Assembly: GCF_030519475.1 (NCBI RefSeq)
Contig: NZ_JAUMKD010000003.1
Coordinates: 806,001-870,000 of the forward strand
From: Micromonospora sp. C28SCA-DRY-2
GTDB lineage: Bacteria > Actinomycetota > Actinomycetes > Mycobacteriales > Micromonosporaceae
Reading direction: 5' to 3'
DNA: 64,000 nucleotides
Below are positions 24,939 to 33,410 of the stretch, piece by piece. The position numbers and the translations under genes were made by a program. Under the pieces are notes generated by a model, which worked only from the letters and a program-made list of their open reading frames with translations, was not told the DNA's origin and did not search any database. The stretch's first letter is position 1, and every line of letters begins with the position of its first letter.

Positions 24939-25580
24939 CTAGCCGAGATTCAGAACCTCATCGTCCGCGTGCGTGCCGAACTCGGCGACGCGCACCTCCG
25001 CGATGTGCTCGTACCGGCGGATCCGGTCGGTCCACTCCGCGTCCACGCCGAACGCCACCTGCGCGAAGCCCACCCGCCTGACGGCCTCGGCCAGGCCCGG
25101 ATCGCCAGGCGCCAGCAGCCGCACCGGCGAGTCGAGCGCCACGGTGTACGGCGGCACGAAGTACTCGTCCGGCAGACCGGTGCGGGCATGGACGAGCGCG
25201 CCGACAGCGACAACCGAGCCGGCCCCCAACCGTGCGCACTGCAGGACCGTCGCCGCGGTCGCCACATAGACGCACCTGCCGACCTCGCAACCCAGCAGCG
25301 TGGCATGCGGCCCCACGAAGACGTGATCGCCGACAAGCACCGGCTGATCGCCGGCGACCGCAGACCCGCGCAACACCGCGTTCTCGCAGATCACCGTCGC
25401 CTCCCCGACCTCGATCCGAGACCCCTCGGCATCGAGCACCGCACCGTACATCACCCGCGCCCTCGGCCCCACGCGGACATCACCGACCAGCGTGGCCGTC
25501 GGGGCGACGTAGGCGGTGGGATGGACCTGCGGTTCACGCCCGCGGTGCCGGATGCGGACTCCCTGCGCTTCAGCGATCAT
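24939..25580 (-). CDS. Gamma-carbonic-anhydrase-like hexapeptide-repeat protein
   Basis: About 213 residues with left-handed beta-helix hexapeptide repeats (HPTAYVAPTATLVGDVRVGPRARV, then VLVGDHVFVGPHATLLG). Gamma-carbonic anhydrases and acyltransferases share this fold. The usual three zinc histidines are incomplete (HPTA and GPHAT are visible), so enzyme activity is uncertain. I prefer ATG at 25580, just before the first repeat, over the frame opening at 25655. Its TAG stop coincides with the edge of the IS630 remnant, so the C-terminus may have been altered by the insertion. Confidence 0.7.
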   Translation of the reverse strand: MIAEAQGVRIRHRGREPQVHPTAYVAPTATLVGDVRVGPRARVMYGAVLDAEGSRIEVGEATVICENAVLRGSAVAGDQPVLVGDHVFVGPHATLLGCEVGRCVYVATAATVLQCARLGAGSVVAVGALVHARTGLPDEYFVPPYTVALDSPVRLLAPGDPGLAEAVRRVGFAQVAFGVDAEWTDRIRRYEHIAEVRVAEFGTHADDEVLNLG

Positions 25581-25699
25581 GAGCGGATTCTCGCCCGACC
25601 GACCGCGAGCATGCTGGCGGATTTCAGACGTCGCGATCGCCGAGACATGTGCCATCCACGATCTGAGGCACTACAGGGCGAACGTTGGCTGATACGGCA

Positions 25700-26377
25700 C
25701 TAGAGGCCGGTGCAGGCGACGTCGTCGACCGTGCAGCTCGCCGGCCGGCTGTCCGCCCGCTCGACGTAGAACCGCAGCGCCACCGAGGCGCCGCCGGCCA
25801 GGTCCCGGCCGCTGCGGTAGCTGAAGCCGTCGCCGGTGCGGCTCATCGTCCCCTGTGGAGCCCCTTCGACCCAGGCGCTGTCCACCCGCCCGCCCGGGAA
25901 GGCCAGCCGGGCCGTCCAGTCCCGGTCCGTGGTGGAGGAGTTGCGGATCAACACCTCGCCGATGAACCCGTCGTGGAACGAGTTCACCACCCGGTAGCGG
26001 CCGCTCATCGGCGACGGCGGCACGGCCAGCGGCGCGTCGTCGCCGCCGGTGGTGGGTGCGGGAGCGCGGCTGCTCCGACTCGGCGTGGGCCGGGTGGACG
26101 GGCTGGAGCTGCGCTCGGCCGGGGTACGCGTCGCCCGCTGGGACGGCGTCGGCGAGGCGGAGCCGGTCGGCGGCAGGGGCAGCTCGGGCAGGGCCACCGT
26201 GGGCGGCGGCGGACCCGGCTGCGCGTCGAAGTCGGGGCTGCGTCCCCGGTACGCCCCGAGCGCGACGACCAGCAGCACCACCATCACGGCCACGCCGATC
26301 GACACCACGATCCAGGGCGAGGAGGCGACGGCGGTCGTGCCGTACGACTTGCGCGGTGCTCGGCCCGAACCGGACAT
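25700..26377 (-). CDS. Membrane-anchored CBM2-like protein A
   Basis: A 225-residue protein: a short cytoplasmic start, one transmembrane helix (about residues 21-44), a Pro/Ser/Thr-rich spacer (50-120) and a C-terminal domain (about 125-225). The motifs RYRVVNSFHDGFIGEVLIRNSS and WTARLAFPGG resemble the cellulose-binding CBM2 fold. It probably displays this domain outside the membrane; two cysteines (SCTV, VACTG) near the end may pair. It has a paralogue just upstream on the same strand. Ligand unknown. Confidence 0.75.
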   Translation of the reverse strand: MSGSGRAPRKSYGTTAVASSPWIVVSIGVAVMVVLLVVALGAYRGRSPDFDAQPGPPPPTVALPELPLPPTGSASPTPSQRATRTPAERSSSPSTRPTPSRSSRAPAPTTGGDDAPLAVPPSPMSGRYRVVNSFHDGFIGEVLIRNSSTTDRDWTARLAFPGGRVDSAWVEGAPQGTMSRTGDGFSYRSGRDLAGGASVALRFYVERADSRPASCTVDDVACTGL

Positions 26378-26465
26378 CTCTTCCCTCCAGCGGTCGTCGG
26401 AAGCGTAACGGTCGATGGCGCGCGGGTGACCTCGGCCCGGCCCCTCACCGACCGGGTCCGACCGC

Positions 26466-27125
26466 TCAGCCGATGACGCAGGCGGCGCCGTTCACCGTGC
26501 AGCTTCCCGGGCGGTCACCGGTGCCGTGGCGGGTGAACCGCAGCCCGATCGTCCGGCTCTGCCCGGCGCCCAGCGCTCCGGTGCCGCGCACCACGAACCT
26601 GCCGCCGTCCCGGGCCGACACCGCCACCCCGGCGCCCCCGGAGGAGACCTCGATGCTCTTCACGTTGCCCCCGAACACCAGCTCCACCCGCCACTCACGA
26701 GCATCGCCGGTGCCGTTGCCGACCACCAGCCGGGCGGTGAACGAGTCCCGGCCGCTCTCCGTCACCCGGTAGCTGGCGGTCACCGCGCCGTCGGCCCGGT
26801 CGGCGGTTCGCGGCGAGCGGTCGCTGGCCGGCACCGGCGGTCGCGAGGTGACCCCGGCCGACGGCGTCACCGGCGTCGGGGTCGGCGCCGCCGACAGCGG
26901 GGACGCCGACAATCCCGGCAGCACGGGTAGGGACGGCAGAGCCAGCGGCTGCACCGGCGGCGGTGCGGCCGCCGGACGGCGCTCGGGAGCGCGGAACGCC
27001 ACCAGCGCGACCACGAGCATGGCGGCCAGCAGGGCGACACCGAGCAGGACGATCACCCAGGGCACCGACGCCAGCACCCGCGGCGCGGCGTGCCGTTCCG
27101 GATCGCCGACGGGCCGCACAGACAT
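26466..27125 (-). CDS. Membrane-anchored CBM2-like protein B
   Basis: A 219-residue paralogue of protein A with the same plan: a transmembrane helix at about residues 20-45, a Pro/Ala/Thr linker, and a C-terminal domain (about 112-219) with ASYRVTESGRDSFTARLVVG and EWRVELVFGG, ending SCTVNGAACVIG. The end matches SCTVDDVACTGL of protein A. The aromatic residues typical of a cellulose-binding face are mostly absent, so it may bind something else. ATG at 27125 follows GAGGGGGGAA. Confidence 0.72.
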   Translation of the reverse strand: MSVRPVGDPERHAAPRVLASVPWVIVLLGVALLAAMLVVALVAFRAPERRPAAAPPPVQPLALPSLPVLPGLSASPLSAAPTPTPVTPSAGVTSRPPVPASDRSPRTADRADGAVTASYRVTESGRDSFTARLVVGNGTGDAREWRVELVFGGNVKSIEVSSGGAGVAVSARDGGRFVVRGTGALGAGQSRTIGLRFTRHGTGDRPGSCTVNGAACVIG

Positions 27126-27269
27126 CCGTTCCCCCCTCGTCGGCGCCGACTCGCCAGCGTAGCCAGCGGTCGGGTCGGCCGGAACGGAGCCGTCCGCGAT
27201 CCGACCGACCGGCCGGCACGCCGCCGAAAACGGTTGGCCGACCGGCGGCGGTTCGGATCTGATCGGCAC

Positions 27270-27815
27270 ATGCCCGCCCTGACGCCGCCCACCGAACGGG
27301 TACACGCCAGTTTCCTGGCCGCGATGGCCGAGTTCCAGGCCGAGGGCCGGGGCGACCGGCGGGACCTCACCATGGTCGGCGCCGAGATCCGCCGGTACGC
27401 GGCGACCTGGCACCGCCCGGAGGCGTTCGCCCGGTACGTGGCCGACCTGCGCGCCCAGGCGCTGCCGGACACGCCGCGACCGGCGGGCTGGGCCCCGGAC
27501 ACCACCCTGTGGTGGGTCGACGGCGACGAGTACCTCGGCCGGATCTCCGTCCGGCACCTGCTCACCGCGCAACTGCGGGAGGTCGGCGGCCACATCGGCT
27601 ACGACGTACGGCCCACCGCCCGCCGTCGCGGGCACGCCACCGCCATGCTGCGCGCGGCGCTGCCGGTGGCCCACCGGCTCGCCATCGATCCGGCGCTGGT
27701 CACCTGCGACGTGGACAACGTCGCCTCGCGTCGGGTGATCGAGCGCAACGGCGGGGTCCTCGCCGACGAACGCGCCGGCAAGCTGCGCTTCTGGGTGCCC
27801 ACCGGGCAGTCCTGA
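27270..27815 (+). CDS. GNAT-family N-acetyltransferase
   Basis: A 181-residue acetyltransferase. The acetyl-CoA loop is DVRPTARRRGHATAML near residue 115, preceded by the VGGHIGYDV strand and followed by VDNVASRRVIERNGG, typical of RimJ/RimL-like enzymes that acetylate an amine. Target unknown. It faces away from CBM2-like protein B, with 144 bases between. Confidence 0.85.
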   Translation: MPALTPPTERVHASFLAAMAEFQAEGRGDRRDLTMVGAEIRRYAATWHRPEAFARYVADLRAQALPDTPRPAGWAPDTTLWWVDGDEYLGRISVRHLLTAQLREVGGHIGYDVRPTARRRGHATAMLRAALPVAHRLAIDPALVTCDVDNVASRRVIERNGGVLADERAGKLRFWVPTGQS

Positions 27816-27847
27816 GCCGCTACCCACCCGGTCCGTCCGGCGGCGGG

Positions 27848-28237
27848 TCAGGCGGTCCGCACCACTGTGCAGATGACCGGGCCCTGGTCGGTGGTCCGCA
27901 GCAGGTAGCGGTACCGCTCGCCGGGCACCCTGCGCCCCGTGCTGTCCAGGAACTCCCACTCCACCGCCACCATGGTCAGCAGGGCGGAGACCGGCTGCAC
28001 GTCCTCGATGGCGGCGTGCGCGGCGACCAGTTCCCGCTCCTGGTAGTCCGGCGCGGCGCCCACGAAGGACAGTGCGACCGCCGCCGGCGAGGTGAACGAG
28101 AAGCTGTACGTGTCGGCGACCACCAGCCCGGGCAGGGCGTAGCAGCCGGCGATGGCGGGCACGTCGCCGGCGGTCAGCGCCACGCCGTACCGGTCGAAGA
28201 AGTCGGTCAGCGTGTCCAGGTCGGTGGAGGCTCTCAC
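27848..28237 (-). CDS. SnoaL/NTF2-like protein
   Basis: A 129-residue protein with the NTF2-like plan: LTDFFDRYGVALTAGDVPAIAGCYALPGLVVAD at the start, then a helix with ELVAAHAAIEDV and a C-terminal sheet. It uses GTG at 28237; no ribosome site is visible. The role is not readable from sequence. It converges with the GNAT gene. Confidence 0.7.
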   Translation of the reverse strand: MRASTDLDTLTDFFDRYGVALTAGDVPAIAGCYALPGLVVADTYSFSFTSPAAVALSFVGAAPDYQERELVAAHAAIEDVQPVSALLTMVAVEWEFLDSTGRRVPGERYRYLLRTTDQGPVICTVVRTA

Positions 28238-28274
28238 CCGGCTGACAATTGCCGATCAACCGGCCGGCCAAACC

Positions 28275-28943
28275 TCAACGCGCCGGTACCCGCACCTCGA
28301 TCTCGGCCCCGAGCTGCGCGCCCCCGGTCAGGCCGAGGTCGTCGCCGCTCCAGAACCGGCCCGGGTCGTACCAGTTGGGCCGCCGCCCGGCGGGGAGCAG
28401 CCCCATCGCCTCGTAGGTCACCGCGACGACCTCCGCGCAGTACGCCGTCTCCAGCGCGCGGTCGCGCACGGGCGTGCCGCCACCGCCCCCGCCCCGGAGC
28501 CCGGGTGCCGGCAGCCGGACCGCCGGCACCCGGCCGCGCAGCCAGCGCCAGGCCAGTTGGGCGGTGGACGGGAAGGGCGTGCCGTCCAGACGGGCGATGG
28601 TCCGCAGCACCGCGTCCTCCATCCCGGCGTCGGCGGGCGGGTCGAGCTGGCGCAGCCAGGCCCGCTGGCCGTACCGGTTCGCCCAGACGCAGACCGCGTC
28701 CCGCAGGTCGTGCAGCTGCACGCCACGCTGGTGGGTGCCCGCCCACAGGTCCGGCAGCGACCGGCCCAGCTCGGCGTGCCACATCAGCGGCGGCATGTCG
28801 TCCAGCACCACCGCCATGCCGACGTGGTTGACCGGGCTGTTGGTGGTGAACTGGATGGCCCGGTCCGGCACGCTGCGGCCACGGAACACCCACAGATCGC
28901 CGGTGCGGGTCAGCTCGACCGCCTCGTCCAGGCTCACGCTCAT
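28275..28943 (-). CDS. Permuted papain-like (YiiX/C92-type) cysteine hydrolase
   Basis: A 222-residue protein. A histidine in SPVNHVGMAVVLDD near residue 40 precedes a cysteine in TAYCAEVVAVTYEAMGLL near residue 175. This His-before-Cys order is that of the permuted NlpC/P60-like YiiX family, amidases or peptidases of lipids or peptides. A flexible Gly-rich loop lies at about 155-165. There is no signal peptide. ATG at 28943 has a GGAG ribosome site. Confidence 0.65.
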   Translation of the reverse strand: MSVSLDEAVELTRTGDLWVFRGRSVPDRAIQFTTNSPVNHVGMAVVLDDMPPLMWHAELGRSLPDLWAGTHQRGVQLHDLRDAVCVWANRYGQRAWLRQLDPPADAGMEDAVLRTIARLDGTPFPSTAQLAWRWLRGRVPAVRLPAPGLRGGGGGGTPVRDRALETAYCAEVVAVTYEAMGLLPAGRRPNWYDPGRFWSGDDLGLTGGAQLGAEIEVRVPAR

Positions 28944-29110
28944 GCCGGCACTCCGCTTCGCTCCGTGCCGCCACGAGGCGCGGTCGCACCGCCCCGACGA
29001 TTCGCTCGCCGGCGCCCGCTCATGCCGGCGCTCCACCGTCGCCCGCCGGCGACACGCCACCGCGGGCCGGACCGCTGATTCGCACCCTCATGGCCGTCTA
29101 CCCTAGGCCG

Positions 29111-29299
29111 ATGCGGCGACGGTTGCGGTGGTGGAAGGTGCTCGGACTCGCCGGTCTGGCCGGGGTGGCGGCGTCCGGCGTGGTGATCGCCCGCGCGGAG
29201 CGGCGGCGGCGCGCGTACACCCCGGAGGAGATCCGGGCCCGGTTGCGGGACCGGCACGCGCAGGCCAGCACGGCGAAGCCGGCCGACGACGCGGCCTGA
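29111..29299 (+). CDS. Small single-pass membrane protein
   Basis: 62 residues: basic start MRRRLRWWK, one hydrophobic helix (about 9-29) and a charged C-terminal tail with YTPEEIRARL. Probably a small inner-membrane protein; function unknown. ATG at 29111 is preferred to the ATG at 29090 because a TACCCT -10 box (29099-29104) ends six bases before it, as in several other genes here. Confidence 0.6.
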   Translation: MRRRLRWWKVLGLAGLAGVAASGVVIARAERRRRAYTPEEIRARLRDRHAQASTAKPADDAA

Positions 29300-29319
29300 G
29301 CGGCGCGGCCGCGGCGCGG

Positions 29320-30993
29320 TCAGGGCGTGTCGTCGTGGTTGCGGTCCCAGCTGCCGCCGGCCAGCGGCGTGTCCCGGCGCACCGGGCCGGCGGCGTTGCC
29401 GGCGAAGTCGTTGTCCTCGATCCGACAGGCCACGCAGCGGCCCCGCTCGGTGATCCACACGCCGTACGTCTGGGTCTGCTCCTCCCGCCGGTCCCAGATC
29501 CGGTTGCCGCGCACGATCGCCGAGTCCACTGGGGCGTTGACGGTGATCCCGGCCCGCACCGGCGGGGCGTCGGGTAGCTCGTACCGGGTGCCGGGCGCCG
29601 GGGTGTCCTCGTTCCACGCGGTCACGGTGTCCGGGCGGATCTCGGACAGGGCAAGCTCGGTGTCGGTGTTGCCGGCCACCACCGCCGCCCGCGACCCGAC
29701 CCGCAGCACCTTGCCGCGATGCCCGTCGGGCGCCCAGTGGGCGCGGCGGTCGGTCATCGACCGGGCGCCGTACCACACCGACTCGCCACCGCCGGAGGTC
29801 GCCGGGGCGCACCGCCGGCCGTTGTTGCGGATCCGGTTGCCGACGATCGTCGGGTCGGTCATCGGTCGGTCGATCCGGATCCCGTCGCAGCCGTTCTCCC
29901 AGATCTCGTTGCTGTCGATCACGACGTCCAGCGCCGGGCCCTGGTAGCCGTGGCCGAGCACGTGTTCGCGGTAGCCGTGGCCGCCGTTGCGGCTGATCCG
30001 GTTGCCCCGGACGGTGTACGGGCCGGGGGTGTTGCCCATGCTCACCCCGTCGCCGATGTTGCCGTCGACGACGCAGTCGGTGAGCAGGCCACCGCGACCG
30101 GCGATCCCGGCCGTGCCGTTGGCCGAGACGTCGAAGCCGGCCTCCAGGTTGCCGGTGATGGTGCAGGCCGAGACGATCAGGCCGTCCGCGCCCCAGTCGG
30201 AGATGCCGAACCGGTTGGCCTCGCTGTGGCAGCCGACGATGCGGTAGCCGCGCGGGGGCGTCCAGTAGTCCTTCTGCAACTCCAGGAAGATGCCGTTGGT
30301 GCCGTTGCCGAGGGCGGTGGAGTTGGCGATGGTGAGCCGCTCCACCGGGCCCCAGCCGCCGATGCCCACGCCGATGCCGGCGCCGCCCATCTCCTCGCCG
30401 TTGTCCAGCCGGCCGCAGCCGACCACCACCACCCCGTCGATCAGGCTGTCCTGGAGGAAGTCGCAGCCGAGCCCGGTCGCGCCGGTGTGGTGGATGTAGA
30501 GGTTGCGGAAGACACCGCGCACCACGTACTGCAGGCCGAGCCCCTTGGCGAGGTAGTCGTACTGCGCCAGGGCCACCCCCGAGCCGTCGATCTCGAAATC
30601 GGCGAAGGTGCAGTCGGCGATGTGCCGGTCCCGGTCCGCGCCGTGCTGCACGGTGGTCCAGAACGCCAGCGGCGTCGGGTCGGCCCGGTTCCCCTCGTTG
30701 CTCAGCAGGAAGCGGGTCGCCCCGGGCCCGGCGCCGATCAACGACACCCCGCTGCGCCAGACCGTGCCGGCGTCGCGGATCGAGTAGATGCCCGGCGGGC
30801 AGTAGATGACCCGGGCCCGCCCGTCGGCCGCGTAGCCCTCGCCGAGGCGGTCCACCAGCGCGGCCAGCGCCGGCTGGTCGTTGGTCACGCCGTCGCCCCG
30901 CAGACCGTACTCCCGGGCGTCGCAGTACAGCGGCGCGCCGGCCACGGGCGTACGGCGCACCGCGGCGACCGTACCCACGCTCTGGTACCCCAC
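29320..30993 (-). CDS. Pectate-lyase-superfamily beta-helix protein
   Basis: A 557-residue right-handed beta-helix protein. It opens with DAREYGLRGDGVTNDQPAL, the N-terminal motif of the pectate lyase 3/polygalacturonase-like superfamily, followed by IYCPPGIY and many rungs with NGD and GNRI turns. Such proteins bind or cleave polysaccharides. No signal peptide is visible from GTG at 30993 (ribosome site GAGGGGAG), so it may be cytoplasmic or exported otherwise. It is unrelated to the paralogue pair at 9.9-13.6 kb beyond the shared fold. Confidence 0.8.
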   Translation of the reverse strand: MGYQSVGTVAAVRRTPVAGAPLYCDAREYGLRGDGVTNDQPALAALVDRLGEGYAADGRARVIYCPPGIYSIRDAGTVWRSGVSLIGAGPGATRFLLSNEGNRADPTPLAFWTTVQHGADRDRHIADCTFADFEIDGSGVALAQYDYLAKGLGLQYVVRGVFRNLYIHHTGATGLGCDFLQDSLIDGVVVVGCGRLDNGEEMGGAGIGVGIGGWGPVERLTIANSTALGNGTNGIFLELQKDYWTPPRGYRIVGCHSEANRFGISDWGADGLIVSACTITGNLEAGFDVSANGTAGIAGRGGLLTDCVVDGNIGDGVSMGNTPGPYTVRGNRISRNGGHGYREHVLGHGYQGPALDVVIDSNEIWENGCDGIRIDRPMTDPTIVGNRIRNNGRRCAPATSGGGESVWYGARSMTDRRAHWAPDGHRGKVLRVGSRAAVVAGNTDTELALSEIRPDTVTAWNEDTPAPGTRYELPDAPPVRAGITVNAPVDSAIVRGNRIWDRREEQTQTYGVWITERGRCVACRIEDNDFAGNAAGPVRRDTPLAGGSWDRNHDDTP

Positions 30994-31074
30994 CGGACCA
31001 CTCCCCTCGGCGTACGGTCGGTCGGTTCCTCCCGGCGGCCGGGTTCCCGCTCCCGGTGCCGGAAAACGCGCAGA

Positions 31075-31117
31075 CGCCGAAGGGCCGGCCCCCGGGTTGG
31101 GGGTCGGCCCTTCGGCG
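31075..31117 (-). terminator. Hairpin terminator after the C39 peptidase
   Basis: A 19-base arm at 31075-31093 (CGCCGAAGGGCCGGCCCCC) pairs with 31099-31117, with one G-T wobble and a five-base loop. On the minus strand it follows the peptidase stop by 31 bases. Confidence 0.8.
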
Positions 31118-31148
31118 TTTGGTGTTCTTGGGTTGTCGCCGGTGTTCG

Positions 31149-31796
31149 TCAGGCGGTGTAGCCGCGGGTGGCGATCCAGTCGGCGAGGTTGTCGATGCTC
31201 ATCCGGTAGCTGGCGGTGTCCGGGTTGGCCGAGTCGGCGATGGTGACGGTGTTGCCGCCGTCGCGGTAGCCGACGACGCTGATGTAGTGCCCGCCCTCGA
31301 AGGAGTGGCTGTTGCCGTCGGTGTCGGTGGCGGTGCCGGCGATGTTGGCGACCACGGCACGGCCTTCGTCGACGGCCTTGATGACGTCGGTGCGCAGCTT
31401 GTCGGTCTGCTTGTCGTCCGCTGCACGGTCGCGGATCTCGACGCTGTGGTAGACGTCCTTGCCGGTCTGCTTGTTCAGCACCGGGGTGATGTCGTTGATG
31501 GAGTTGGTGCCGGCTTCGGTGGTGCCCATTTCCTTGGCCATGGCGTGGACGTCGATGTTCTTGCCCTGCACGGACAGGGCGTTGCGGGCGGCGGCGGGGC
31601 CGCAGTAGTAGAAGTTCGGCTGGGCTTCGTAGCGCACACCCAGCTCCCGCTCACCGTGCTTGCGGTCGGTGGTGATCGACACGGCCGGCTTCTCGGCCGG
31701 GGCGGCGAACGCGGTGGCGGGGGCGGCGAGGGCGCCGCCGGTGAAGGCGAGACCAGCAGCGGTCAGAGCGGTCTTACGCAGGATGTCGGTACGCAT
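31149..31796 (-). CDS. Secreted C39-family cysteine peptidase
   Basis: A 215-residue exported protein. Signal peptide residues 1-31 end in TAFA. The papain-like C39 domain has the nucleophile in NFYYCGPAAARNAL near residue 60, the histidine in GGHYISVVGYR near 175 and an Asp in TIADSANPDT. Lacking any ABC transporter, it is a free extracellular peptidase rather than a bacteriocin exporter; substrate unknown. ATG at 31796 follows an AAAGG ribosome site. Confidence 0.88.
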   Translation of the reverse strand: MRTDILRKTALTAAGLAFTGGALAAPATAFAAPAEKPAVSITTDRKHGERELGVRYEAQPNFYYCGPAAARNALSVQGKNIDVHAMAKEMGTTEAGTNSINDITPVLNKQTGKDVYHSVEIRDRAADDKQTDKLRTDVIKAVDEGRAVVANIAGTATDTDGNSHSFEGGHYISVVGYRDGGNTVTIADSANPDTASYRMSIDNLADWIATRGYTA

Positions 31797-31913
31797 GATG
31801 ATCACAAGCCTTTCGATCGGGGGAAACGCGAGGCACACCAAACGGGGGGCGGTGTGGGCCGCGCGCAAGGAAAGGTCGTGCAAAGGAAGGGGGGTCGCTC
31901 CCGGCGGCCAGGG

Positions 31914-32160
31914 GCCTGCTCGGGCGTCCCAGGGGTGTAACCATCCGGGCCAGCCCACCATTCCGGCGGCTCCAGCACCCGGCGCCCGGGGGCCGGGGCT
32001 TGCTTGGCCCGTCGGGGGTGTAACCATCCCGGCTGGCCCGCCATTCCGGGGGCTCGGTGCCGGGGGGCGTGCTCGGCCCGTCGGGGGTGTAACCATCCGG
32101 GCCGGCCCGCCATTCCGGGGGGCTCCGGCGCCCGGGGGCTTGCTTGGCCCGTCGGGGGGG
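31914..32160. repeat. Tandem array of ~69-83 bp units upstream of the C39 peptidase gene
   Basis: Three full units and one partial unit share the core GGTGTAACCATCC, at 31934, 32017 and 32086 (spacing 83 and 69). The core is flanked by GCCCGTCGGG and by GGGCCGGCCCGCCATTCC. A fourth unit stops after the GCCCGTCGGG part at about 32157. The units differ by point changes, so the array is not recent. Confidence 0.8.
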
Positions 32161-32400
32161 AGTCAACGACCCGCAGCGAGCGGGCATTCCACCCGCGATC
32201 CGGCTGGGCCGCTACCCGCGAGGCCAGCAGGCCGGGGGGTGTGGCGCGGGTCTGCCATGTTCAACGACCCCGACCCGCCACCGATTCCGCCGCCAGGGTG
32301 GCCCCGACCACCCCACAACCGCACCCAAACCCCGCACCCCGACACACCACCGGACACCGCGAACCGGACACCCGGCCACTACCGGTCCAGGTAGCACGTC

Positions 32401-32505
32401 GCAGACAGGCAGCCCGGCACGGACAGGCAACCCGTCACGGACAGGCAACCCGTCACGGACAGGCAACCCGTCACGGACAGGTGGCCCGGTCACGGACAGG
32501 GCGGC
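32401..32505. repeat. 18-bp tandem repeat
   Basis: CGGACAGGCAACCCGTCA is repeated perfectly three times (32420-32437, 32438-32455, 32456-32473), with degenerate copies on both sides. There are no spacers, so this is a minisatellite, not CRISPR. Confidence 0.88.
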
Positions 32506-32777
32506 CCCCCGTCATCGGAACGCGCCGCCTGATCGGAAGCCCGGCCCGTGACGGACGCCCCAGACCATAGCCGGACAGCCAGCCCGGTCACCGGCACGAC
32601 CGGCCTCGGGGCGGCCTGACCGCGCCGCCCCGAAAGGTGCGCTCAGGGGCTACGTCGGGATCCGTCCCGGCCATGCACGACCCCCTGGAACCGCCAAGCT
32701 TGTGCCGGCCCCCGCCCAGCGGGGCGACCTCTTGCGTTCGGTGGTGGGGCGACGACGGTGGCCCACCGGCCACGCTC

Positions 32778-32854
32778 GGGAGCTGATGCCGCCAACGACT
32801 CACCGCGCCACCCCGGGGAGCTGATATCGCCAACGACTCACCACGCCACCCCGG
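32778..32854. repeat. 38-bp direct duplication
   Basis: GGGAGCTGAT, then GCCAACGACTCACC, then CGCCACCCCGG occurs twice in tandem (from 32778 and from 32816) with few differences. Confidence 0.7.
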
Positions 32855-32866
32855 TGATCCACACCG

Positions 32867-32919
32867 TGTCCGGGATATCGCGGTGTCCGCAGGCTCGGGA
32901 TGCCGCCATATCCCGGACA
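32867..32919. repeat. 12-bp inverted repeat with 29-base loop
   Basis: TGTCCGGGATAT (32867-32878) and ATATCCCGGACA (32908-32919) are perfect complements. A third copy of the right arm, ATATCCCGGAC, lies at 33462-33472 just before the ArsC-like gene. Could be protein-binding sites; nothing decides it. Confidence 0.65.
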
Positions 32920-33010
32920 TGGAGTGGATCAACCCAGCCGAACGCAACCCGGGCCAGGGCGCAGGCCGCCGGCGTCCCGGGGACGGCCAAGCGCCGGCCA
33001 ATCGACCGAG

Positions 33011-33056
33011 GGCGTGATACCTCAGCGGCATATTTATGACGCCCAGGTATCACGCC
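33011..33056. repeat. 12-bp inverted repeat with AT-rich loop
   Basis: GGCGTGATACCT (33011-33022) and AGGTATCACGCC (33045-33056) are perfect complements around 22 bases that include CATATTTATGA, the most AT-rich spot in this region. Confidence 0.65.
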
Positions 33057-33079
33057 AGCGCGCAACCGCCCGCCGCGGC

Positions 33080-33410
33080 CGCGACACGCCCAGCCGACCG
33101 ACTCCGACCGCCCCGATCGGCGCGACCGGCCCGCCCCGACCGGCCTGACCGACCCGTCCCGATCGCCCCGGCCCGCCCCAACCGGCGCGACCGGCGCGGA
33201 CCGACCCACCCGACCGGCCCGACCGACCCGTCCCGATCGCCCCGGCCCGCCCCAACCACCCCCGACCGGCGCGGCCGACCCACTCAGACCGGCCTGACCC
33301 GATCCCCCCAACCCGCCCCGACCGACCCGGCCCCAACCGGCCCAACCGGCCCGACCGGCCCGGCCCCCAACCGGCCCGACCGGGCCGATCGACCGGTACC
33401 CGCCAGGCAG
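33080..33410. repeat. Low-complexity CGACCGGC-rich tract
   Basis: Strongly strand-biased C-rich DNA built from CGACC and CCGGC words. CGACCCGTCCCGATCGCCCC occurs twice about 74 bases apart (near 33150 and 33224). Looks like a decayed minisatellite. Confidence 0.65.

Noticed and set aside
24939..25655. Start of the hexapeptide-repeat protein at 25655
   Set aside because: The extra 25 residues are not part of the fold and the ATG at 25580 sits right before the first repeat.
31149..31796. C39 peptidase as a bacteriocin-processing transporter
   Set aside because: It has a signal peptide and no transmembrane or ATPase domain, and no bacteriocin precursor is nearby.
31660..32394. A 244-codon frame on the + strand in the repeat array
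   Set aside because: Antisense to the peptidase signal region and then translated repeats; no ribosome site or domain.
32401..32505. CRISPR-like array
   Set aside because: The 18-bp units are contiguous with no unique spacers and no cas genes are present.
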